From a bacterium (GTDB taxonomy: Bacteria > Armatimonadota > HRBIN16), in contig JANWXG010000077.1 of assembly GCA_025057335.1 (NCBI GenBank), positions 1 through 10,115 of the forward strand: a DNA stretch of 10,115 nt. The letters run 5' to 3'. Positions 4,703 through 10,115 of the stretch are shown piece by piece. The position numbers and the translations under genes were made by a program. A model generated the notes under the pieces. The model saw only the letters and a list, made by a program, of their open reading frames with translations. It had not been told where the DNA came from and did not search any database. Position 1 is the stretch's first letter; each line of letters starts with the position of its first letter.

Positions 4703-6052
4703 TCAGCGGGGCTTCGGAGAGGGCGCACTCCCTTCTAGACGCCAGACCAGCAGGCTCAGCATGCCCGCGAGCACCACGAAGCTCACCTCTACGACGCCAC
4801 CAGAGCCCCACCGCAGAAACCAGTTTGCCCCACCAGCCGACAAGAGCACAGGGGGTAGAAACTTCACCCAGGTGAGCGCTGTCTGTACCCACAGCGTCCA
4901 TAACCACCACGTTCTAGCAGGAGCTTCACGTCGATACCACAGCGAGCACAGGTACGCGGTGACAAACAGGAAGACCACCATGCCCACGAAGCCCCAGTAG
5001 TAGGCGAAAAGCGCCTTCTCTCTGGCTAAGTAGCGTACGGTGTCGGTGGCAGAAACCAGCGTCACTGCCACACCCGTGCCGAACGGCGCCCAGCCTGTAC
5101 CCGCCAGGCTGCCCAGAAGACCTACCAGCATCCAGACGAAGGGCAGGTTCGCCCATCCCTCCGCCCAGCTAACCTCCAGTTCTACCGCAAGTGTCGGGAC
5201 CAACCATAGCAGAATGGTAAGGTCATCCCAGGGGCGATTCCATGCCGTGATGCGAGGTGGCGGAGTAGCCGCAAGACCTGTTAGTTTCCAGCCAACGCCT
5301 AGCGCTGCCCCTGCCACAAAGCCGAAGGTCATCTCCATCACTTTCCACCAGTCTATCCATTTGTCTATCTCCTCGCCGAAGGGTTTCCGGTGCATTCCCC
5401 ATGCCTGCAGCACCTCTCCGAAGCTGAAGCCGACCGCTCCGCCCAGAACGCCCCACAGCGCCATCGCCACTGCCTGCCAGTGCTTCTTGAACACGCCGGT
5501 GTACACCATCAAACCGATAAGCGCAAACCACAGACCGCCCCACCACTCTACACGCGGTTTGGAAGACGTAGGGTCGGAGAAGTAGATGAGGGGCAACTGC
5601 TCTGGAGGATGGTGTGGGCGGTTCAGTAGCTGCACGCCGACGACGCCCAGCACGAGCATGCCTGCTACCATTGCCGCCATCTCGCGGGGGCGGTAACGGT
5701 CGCTGGCAGCAATTGCCAGAAACACACCCGTCAGCCCTATCCATACTCCGCCTTTTACTGCCAGCCCCAGCAACCCCCACCAGTAGGTAGGCGGGGGGTA
5801 CTGACCATCCGTGACATTTTGAACCAGCCCGACCGTTTGCCCGTAAGTCATCATCCCGCCCAGCGAGCAGGCAAAGGTCGCCACTGCTGCTAGGCGCACA
5901 GCGTCCCTGCCCCTCCACCCCGCCAGCATCGCCAGTGCCAGACCGACCATCGCCCCGGGCACCATCGCGCCCGTTTCGCCCCCAAACTGCCCACGAATGC
6001 CCCACCCCAGACACATGGACAGAGCGGGGAATAGTATGAAAAAAGCGTTCAT
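4703..6052 (-). CDS. Polytopic inner-membrane protein of unknown function
   Basis: A 449-residue protein with about 12-13 hydrophobic helices (roughly 2-18, 30-46, 52-70, 91-115, 124-143, 171-188, 193-215, 239-258, 278-294, 303-335, 347-373, 382-405 and 420-437). It begins with MNAFFILFPALSMCLGWGIRG, followed by QFGGETGAMVPGAMVG. As I recall, this N-terminal pattern is shared by uncharacterised membrane proteins of Planctomycetota, Verrucomicrobiota and Armatimonadota. I know of no assigned function. The ATG at 6052 has AAGGAAGGA a few bases upstream. It lies 49 nt downstream of the Gfo/Idh/MocA gene on the same strand, so the two probably form an operon. Transport or sensing of the oxidoreductase substrate is a guess from context only. 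Confidence 0.85.
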   Translation of the reverse strand: MNAFFILFPALSMCLGWGIRGQFGGETGAMVPGAMVGLALAMLAGWRGRDAVRLAAVATFACSLGGMMTYGQTVGLVQNVTDGQYPPPTYWWGLLGLAVKGGVWIGLTGVFLAIAASDRYRPREMAAMVAGMLVLGVVGVQLLNRPHHPPEQLPLIYFSDPTSSKPRVEWWGGLWFALIGLMVYTGVFKKHWQAVAMALWGVLGGAVGFSFGEVLQAWGMHRKPFGEEIDKWIDWWKVMEMTFGFVAGAALGVGWKLTGLAATPPPRITAWNRPWDDLTILLWLVPTLAVELEVSWAEGWANLPFVWMLVGLLGSLAGTGWAPFGTGVAVTLVSATDTVRYLAREKALFAYYWGFVGMVVFLFVTAYLCSLWYRREAPARTWWLWTLWVQTALTWVKFLPPVLLSAGGANWFLRWGSGGVVEVSFVVLAGMLSLLVWRLEGSAPSPKPR

Positions 6053-6101
6053 GTGTCCTTCCTTGATACAAAAACATCCTCATGCTGCGTTGCGTTCCCC
6101 G

Positions 6102-7268
6102 CTATGCCAGCCCAATCGCTTCGTCTAGGTCGCGCTGGTAGTTGGCGATGGCTCCCGCCTCGACGTCCGCTACCGCGACGGTGCTCCCGTTGAGCCAGCT
6201 GGACTCGTATACCGCCATACAGACCGCTTCGTCTTTGTAGCCTTCCACGCCAGTAATCTCTACCTGCGCTTTGCCCTGTACCGCCTGTATAAACTCCCAC
6301 AGCTCGGTCGCGATGGTATCGGTGACGCCATGCGGGAACATCTGCTCCCAGCCGTCTTCACCAATCGCTTTGCGGAAACGAGCAACCAGCTCCTGCAGAC
6401 TCTCCTCACGTCCTGAGCGCGTCTTTAGTCCCTCTCGGAAATCGATGGAGCCATGCTCACCGTATAGGATACGCTGGCTGAAGCCCTTGCCCGGCGCAGC
6501 GGAGACGGAAGTCCATTGCCCCATCGCGCTGTTTTCAAAGGTGAGGGTCGCCATCACGGTATCCTCCACGTCGACGGGGATGGGGTCTTCGAGTGTCTCG
6601 GGCTTGCCGTAGCGGTAAGGATGGAAGGCATGGGAGCGCGCAGCAACAGTGTCTATCTCGCCGACGTGGTAGCGGAACAGGTCAGCGAAGTGCACGCCGC
6701 CGTCCAGCACCCATCCGCCGCCCGCGTCCATGCGATGTTCACGCCACGTCCAGTACCAGAGCCTTTCGCCCACATCCAGCCAGAAAATCATGCGCACCTC
6801 GCCAATATCGCCCTGCCGCACTGCCCAATGGATGGCGCGGTGTTCTGGTGCCCGCCGATAGTTCTCTGCCACCTGAAACACAGTGCCCGCTTTCTCCGCC
6901 GCCGCCAGCATCTTGCGCCCCGCCTTGAGCGTCAGCGCCAGTGGTTTCTCGATGGTCACGTGTTTGCCTGCCTCGAAACAGGGGATAGCGAGGGTGTGGT
7001 GGTTACGGTGCACGGAGCAGATATCTACGGCGTCCAGGTTCCTCTCCGCTTCCAGCATCTCTTCCAGTTGCTGGTAGGGGGTAGGGCGTCTGCCTTGGAA
7101 TTCCGCCAGCTGGTCTGCCATCCGTTCTGCCCGAGAACGGTCGATATCTACAGTCGCGATGACTTCAAAATCGCGAAGACCAGCCTCCCACAGCTTCTTC
7201 AGCCCCTCGCGGTGTGCGCCCGCGATGCCTCCGCAACCGACAATCGCCAGGGTTACCCTCTCCAGCAT
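6102..7268 (-). CDS. Gfo/Idh/MocA family NAD(P)-dependent oxidoreductase
   Basis: A 388-residue two-domain dehydrogenase acting on sugars, inositols or related polyols. The Rossmann fingerprint is AIVGCGGIAGAHREGL (8-23), followed by the strand and acidic residue VIATVDIDRSRAERM (36-50). The nicotinamide-side EKP motif is E107-K108-P109 in HVTIEKPLALT. The C-terminal domain carries the catalytic pattern GWVLDGGVHFADLFRY (185-200), with Asp189 and His193 as likely substrate-binding or proton-relay residues. Length and motifs are normal and no signal peptide is seen, so it is cytoplasmic. The ATG at 7268 has a strong AGGAGGAG. It heads the probable two-gene operon with the membrane protein at 4703-6052. 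The exact substrate cannot be read from sequence. Confidence 0.93.
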   Translation of the reverse strand: MLERVTLAIVGCGGIAGAHREGLKKLWEAGLRDFEVIATVDIDRSRAERMADQLAEFQGRRPTPYQQLEEMLEAERNLDAVDICSVHRNHHTLAIPCFEAGKHVTIEKPLALTLKAGRKMLAAAEKAGTVFQVAENYRRAPEHRAIHWAVRQGDIGEVRMIFWLDVGERLWYWTWREHRMDAGGGWVLDGGVHFADLFRYHVGEIDTVAARSHAFHPYRYGKPETLEDPIPVDVEDTVMATLTFENSAMGQWTSVSAAPGKGFSQRILYGEHGSIDFREGLKTRSGREESLQELVARFRKAIGEDGWEQMFPHGVTDTIATELWEFIQAVQGKAQVEITGVEGYKDEAVCMAVYESSWLNGSTVAVADVEAGAIANYQRDLDEAIGLA

Positions 7269-7366
7269 GTGGCTCCTCCTTCAGGTTACTGTGTTTAGCG
7301 TGAGGCGAACGAAGACTCAGAGAGGTCGCCTGCTTTTGGGAGTATTCGATGCGGATAGAGGTCTCC

Positions 7367-7394
7367 CCTTCGCGAAACGGAGGTCCCGCGAAGG
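7367..7394 (-). terminator. Inverted repeat downstream of the LolA-like gene
   Basis: CCTTCGCG (7367-7374) and CGCGAAGG (7387-7394) form an 8-bp stem with a 12-nt loop, 33 nt past the stop of the LolA-like gene. No U-tract follows on the minus strand. It may be a weak terminator, an mRNA-end stabiliser or a dispersed palindrome. The same gap (7269-7426) must also hold the promoter of the oxidoreductase gene, which I could not place. Confidence 0.35.
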
Positions 7395-7426
7395 CGTTCG
7401 GTGATTCAGGAGGACGAGGGCCCCCG

Positions 7427-8155
7427 TTACTGGAACTGGAACAGGCTATCGGGCAGCCCCTCGTTCACGCGCAGGTCGACATAGGTGGTTACCCCACCCA
7501 GCTTGCCAGCGGCGTTGTACACCTCCACGCGCGTGGGTACCCAAACGCCTGGTGCTGCTTCCACCGGGTTCTTGTAGTAGAAGGTCGCCATGAATTTGCC
7601 TTCCTGATTGTACCATTGGCGCTTGTACACCGTGCGCGTTTTAGCGTCCATCCACACGATGTGCTTAGAGGTATCATCGGAGTTCGCCCAAGTGAGTTCG
7701 AACACAGCGTATCGCGTACCGCCCTCGGTCTCAAAGCGCAAGAAACGCGCGTGGACAAGCTTCATAAACCCTGGTGTCAAGATACCGAAATCCATGAGCG
7801 ACTGACGCTTGCCAGGAGCGTTGCTGATGTCGTCTGTGGTCTTGATGGGACCAGCGGAGACATGTTTGTAGTTCCCATTGATGATGTAGACCACGTTCAC
7901 CACGCCAATTTTGCTCTCTAGGCGCATTCGCAGCGGCTCTTTGTAGCGCGCTGTCATCTGCTTGACGCGATACGAGTTAGCGAAATCACGGTTGATGCGT
8001 TCCAGCTCACGCTGGTTCGCCGCCTGCTGACGCACTGTGGCGCGCAGGTCTTGCAGACGAGTTTGTACGTAGTCGTTGATGTCCTGCGATTGCGCCACCG
8101 AAAGGCGGGCGCAGAAACACAGTATCGCTATCCACAACAGGCTGAAACTTCGCAT
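7427..8155 (-). CDS. Exported LolA-like (outer-membrane lipoprotein-sorting type) protein
   Basis: A 242-residue protein with a signal peptide: MRSF, hydrophobic core 5-15, and likely cleavage after SVA (19-21). A helical stretch (27-62) precedes a beta-rich region resembling the LolA/LolB-type open barrel: RVKQMTARYKEPLRMRLE (63-80), VVYIINGNY, HIVWMDAKTRTVYKRQWYNQ (165-184), GVWVPTRVEVYN (203-214) and the closing NEGLPDSLFQF (231-241). The lipoprotein-sorting-like family often has the pattern of an x-W-x-D line, a P-T-R-x-E-x-Y strand and a final glycine-proline turn. The ATG at 8155 follows GAGAGGGGGGAAA. A TTG at 8173 is less likely. Such proteins bind hydrophobic ligands or lipoproteins in the periplasm. 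No LolB or Lol transporter is nearby, so true LolA function is unproven. Confidence 0.62.
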   Translation of the reverse strand: MRSFSLLWIAILCFCARLSVAQSQDINDYVQTRLQDLRATVRQQAANQRELERINRDFANSYRVKQMTARYKEPLRMRLESKIGVVNVVYIINGNYKHVSAGPIKTTDDISNAPGKRQSLMDFGILTPGFMKLVHARFLRFETEGGTRYAVFELTWANSDDTSKHIVWMDAKTRTVYKRQWYNQEGKFMATFYYKNPVEAAPGVWVPTRVEVYNAAGKLGGVTTYVDLRVNEGLPDSLFQFQ

Positions 8156-8231
8156 TTTCCCCCCTCTCCGCAACTCAGCTCTTCTCTTCTACGTGTCATG
8201 AAGGGGACGAGGTTCCTGCGCAATGCTGGAG

Positions 8232-8267
8232 GGGGCTGCGAGAGCGCAGGATACCCTCTGCAGCCCC
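8232..8267 (-). terminator. Strong hairpin between the dockerin and LolA-like genes
   Basis: GGGGCTGC (8232-8239) pairs with GCAGCCCC (8260-8267), extended inward by AGAG/CTCT with one bulge. It lies about 65 nt past the stop of the secreted dockerin protein, where a terminator is expected, but has no clear U-tract on the minus strand. It may stop transcription weakly or stabilise mRNA. Confidence 0.45.
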
Positions 8268-8331
8268 TTCCCGGAGGTATAAGACGAGGCACGTTCCACA
8301 GCCGTTACGACCAGAAACCGCTCTTTGCGCA

Positions 8332-9618
8332 CTATTCATCCCCGACGAGCCCGAAATGTCTTAAGAGGATGCCGAAGTCGAGCAGATTGACCTCTCCATC
8401 CCCGTCGAAATCGGTTGTGGGCTCGAAACCCGGCTCCCCAGCAACCTTGCCAAAAACAGCTAGTAGCTTGCCGAAGTCTAGGAGGCTCACCTCATTATCT
8501 CCGTCTGCATCCCCGCCGCGCAACGACACGTTCAGCGTGCCACTAGAAGGTATCCTCACTGCACGCAGCACCCGGCGCAGTGAACGGTCTGCTTTGAAAG
8601 CCAGGTCCCACGTGCCCTCTGGCAAGGCTACCTGGAGGCTACCAGACTCGGTGGGGACAACATACTGTACTTCCAGTGATGATGTGTCGTTGGGATGGCG
8701 TATCTCCAGCTGCACCTGCACCTGCGAGTAGTCGCCAACGAAGTCAGTCAGGCTCACCTGGCAGCTGGTGTTCGCACGGGGCATGGCGGGAGGAATACCC
8801 ACGCCCACAGTGACATCATCAAAGTAGAAGTCTACGGTATTGCTCGCGAGCCCGCGCAGGCGCACGGTGGTCGCGCCGTAGGCGGGGTTGCGTGGCTCGG
8901 ATTTGGTCACGCCATCGAGGATGAACAGCACCTCGTTGGGCTTCCACAGCCAGATGGCAGCCTGATGCCAGCCTGGGGCGCGAGTAGTTCCTCCAAAGTT
9001 TGCCCATGTCAGCGCGCCGCCCCCCTGACTGGCAAAGGAATCAGGTGGGTAATATGCAGGGTCGGAGATGTCGCCTCGAACTTGGTAGGTATTCAGGTTC
9101 GCCCTGGGGTCGAAGCTCGCAGCGCCGAGTGAGAAGGATTCCACTTGCCCCGCTGTGACTCCAGCCCCCACATCCAGCAAGCCGTTCGTGTAGAACAGCA
9201 GCTCCACCCAGGCGTTCGCCTGTTTACCCCTCGATCCCGTATCGTAGAACCACCAGTTCACATAGGCTCCAACGCCTAGCGGGGCGCTGAGGTTGAGGAA
9301 ATTGGCGCGGTGCGCACCCGCCGCCAACCACAGGCTTTGCGCCCCACGCGCTTTCGCATCCGCTGGCTGCGGCAGGTAGGGCGGCGGCGGAGAGTAAGGG
9401 GTTCGCACGTTGACGAGCTGCAAGTTGGGTGGAGCAATCTGCCCGTGCCACACGTTGCGCGTCAGCCATATCGGGTCGAACAGGTCGCTCGGATTGTCGT
9501 ACTGCTCGAAATGCGACTGCCCTAGATACCTCTCGAAGTCGTCATAGAAGACTACCTGAGCAGAAGCGTAGCCCGTGACAAACGTGACGAGTATACAGAG
9601 AACAGTCCATATCCGCAT
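8332..9618 (-). CDS. Secreted beta-sandwich protein with C-terminal dockerin-type Ca2+ repeats
   Basis: A 428-residue secreted protein. The signal peptide is MRIWTVLCILVTFVTGYASA with cleavage before Gln21. Residues 21-282 are a concanavalin/LamG-like beta-sandwich candidate, starting VVFYDDFERY and ending VDFYFDDVTVGVG, a common pair of edge strands in that fold. Residues 283-367 form a carboxypeptidase-regulatory-like domain (SLTDFVGDY, LPEGTWDLAFKA, LRRVLRAV). Two EF-hand-like dockerin loops follow, with DADGDNEVSLLDFG from residue 370 and DFDGDGEVNLLDFG from 403. They should bind Ca2+. The ATG at 9618 follows GGAGAGGAG with 7-nt spacing. A TTG at 9624 is rejected. No catalytic motif is visible, so this may be an adhesion, surface or glycan-binding protein. 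No cohesin or scaffoldin gene is in the window. Confidence 0.82.
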   Translation of the reverse strand: MRIWTVLCILVTFVTGYASAQVVFYDDFERYLGQSHFEQYDNPSDLFDPIWLTRNVWHGQIAPPNLQLVNVRTPYSPPPPYLPQPADAKARGAQSLWLAAGAHRANFLNLSAPLGVGAYVNWWFYDTGSRGKQANAWVELLFYTNGLLDVGAGVTAGQVESFSLGAASFDPRANLNTYQVRGDISDPAYYPPDSFASQGGGALTWANFGGTTRAPGWHQAAIWLWKPNEVLFILDGVTKSEPRNPAYGATTVRLRGLASNTVDFYFDDVTVGVGIPPAMPRANTSCQVSLTDFVGDYSQVQVQLEIRHPNDTSSLEVQYVVPTESGSLQVALPEGTWDLAFKADRSLRRVLRAVRIPSSGTLNVSLRGGDADGDNEVSLLDFGKLLAVFGKVAGEPGFEPTTDFDGDGEVNLLDFGILLRHFGLVGDE

Positions 9619-9715
9619 GAGCAAACTCCTCTCCTTACATGATGGTTAAAACGTGCCATGATGCCATTCTGTTCGACTTGACCTTTTGGATGACGCACAG
9701 AATGTGTAATTGTCT

Positions 9716-9942
9716 TGTCGTTCTGAGACCTGAGTTCTTGTCAAGGAGAAGCACTTACGTGCTTCACTACGAGCTGAAGAGTTGACCGTGCGCACTTTCG
9801 TGCTCGTAGTAGCGCGTGTCAGTGCACCCCTGTCATTCTGAAGTCTACGTTGTTTGTCAAGGAGAAGCACTCACGTGCTTCACTACAAGCTAAACAGTTT
9901 GTCAGGCGCCGTGTTGGTAGTAGCGCACGTTAGTGCGCCTCT
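9716..9942. repeat. Tandem direct repeat, two diverged units of about 115 and 112 bp
   Basis: Unit 1 (9716-9830) and unit 2 (9831-9942) both start TGTC-R-TTCTGA. Both contain TTGTCAAGGAGAAGCACT then ACGTGCTTCACTAC (from 9738 and 9854) and end with a GTAGTAGCGC block followed by a partial palindrome. AGCAC/GTGCT and, in unit 2, GCGCAC/GTGCGC (9923-9938) can form hairpins. A third TGTCATTCTGA starts the palindromic repeat at 9943. The open frame on the minus strand here is repeat-derived. I see no gene in 9619-10115 apart from repeats and the leader of the secreted protein gene. Confidence 0.75.
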
Positions 9943-10012
9943 TGTCATTCTGAGCGAAGCGAAGAATCTCATCTCGCCTCCTGCCCTGGAGATGCTTCGG
10001 CTCAGGGGGACG
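9943..10012. repeat. Imperfect palindromic intergenic repeat, copy B
   Basis: The left arm TGTCATTCTGAGCGAAGCG continues to AATCTC. The right arm runs from GAGATGCTTCGGCTCAGG to GGGACGG. The reverse complement of the right arm contains CCTGAGCCGAAGCATCTC, which matches copy A (36-59) closely. The copy is thus in inverted orientation relative to 30-90. The two arms differ from each other in the same way in both copies, which supports one mobile or dispersed repeat family. Confidence 0.72.
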
Positions 10013-10020
10013 GCTCGGCA

Positions 10021-10113
10021 GGAGCCTCGCCCTCCAGAGCGGGGCGAGGCTTACGCTCCGTCATGCGCCTGCGGATGCGACAGAGCGCATCCCTCCAGGC
10101 ACTCTCTGGAGGG
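10021..10113. repeat. Three consecutive GC-rich hairpins
   Basis: Three perfect stems follow one another. GCCTCGCCC / GGGCGAGGC is at 10024-10050, with an outer GGAG/CTCC pair at 10021 and 10056. GGATGCG / CGCATCC is at 10073-10092. CCCTCCAG / CTGGAGGG is at 10091-10113. There is no U-tract and no open frame of note. The array reaches the window end, so its full extent is unknown. It belongs with the surrounding repeat cluster. Confidence 0.6.
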
Positions 10114-10115
10114 TC

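Noticed and set aside
5223..6083. A 286-residue minus-strand frame overlapping the membrane protein gene
   Set aside because: It is an Arg/Gly-rich shifted reading of the membrane protein. The 449-residue frame has consistent hydrophobic helices and a good ribosome site.
6516..7298. A 260-residue plus-strand frame opposite the oxidoreductase
   Set aside because: A common GC-rich antisense artefact. All Gfo/Idh/MocA motifs are on the minus strand.
9646..9870. A 74-residue minus-strand frame upstream of the secreted protein
   Set aside because: Composed of the tandem repeat units and without plausible protein character.
9716..9942. CRISPR array
   Set aside because: Only two diverged units of about 115 bp with no short identical repeats, no spacer pattern and no cas genes.

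Overview
The window most resembles the chromosome of a moderately GC-rich, possibly thermophilic, bacterium of the Armatimonadota (Fimbriimonadia or relatives). This rests on recalled family features, not on a search. The strongest sign is the C-terminus of the secreted protein at 8332-9618: a carboxypeptidase-regulatory-like beta-sandwich followed by two dockerin-type Ca2+ loops with D-G-D-x-E-V-x-L-L-D-F-G signatures. Supporting signs are a prepilin-like protein with a C-terminal ADGH motif, a DUF1080 protein, a LolA-like exported protein and abundant palindromic intergenic repeats.

Layout. (a) 1-270: repeat-rich intergenic DNA. (b) 271-1242, plus strand: a CsoR/DUF156-family regulator, then a VapBC-type toxin-antitoxin pair. 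(c) 1332-2081, plus strand: a DUF1080 (3-keto-disaccharide hydrolase family) protein, whose terminator hairpin lies inside the 3' end of the convergent sigma-factor gene (2114-2650, minus). (d) 2718-4338, minus strand: a tight three-gene envelope operon made of a membrane-anchored thioredoxin-fold protein, a prepilin-like protein and a cysteine-rich exported protein. The first gene carries an in-frame amber codon. The last appears split at a run of seven T, so the operon is either decaying or affected by sequence errors. (e) 4442-4615: a truncated second copy of the 3' part of vapC. (f) 4703-7268, minus: a polytopic membrane protein of unknown function directly downstream of a Gfo/Idh/MocA oxidoreductase. 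(g) 7427-9618, minus: a LolA-like exported protein and a secreted dockerin-bearing protein. (h) 9619-10115: no gene, but a tandem repeat of about 115 bp, a second copy of the palindromic repeat seen at 30-90, and three consecutive hairpins.

Function. The DUF1080 protein and the Gfo/Idh/MocA enzyme belong to families linked to 3-keto-sugar chemistry. The membrane protein beside the oxidoreductase may share its pathway. The redoxin/prepilin/Cys-rich operon looks like a cell-envelope module with a thiol theme. A sigma-70-type factor sits just downstream of it on the same strand. No textbook defence or biosynthetic system is complete here. The most novel item is that three-gene operon with its two lesions.
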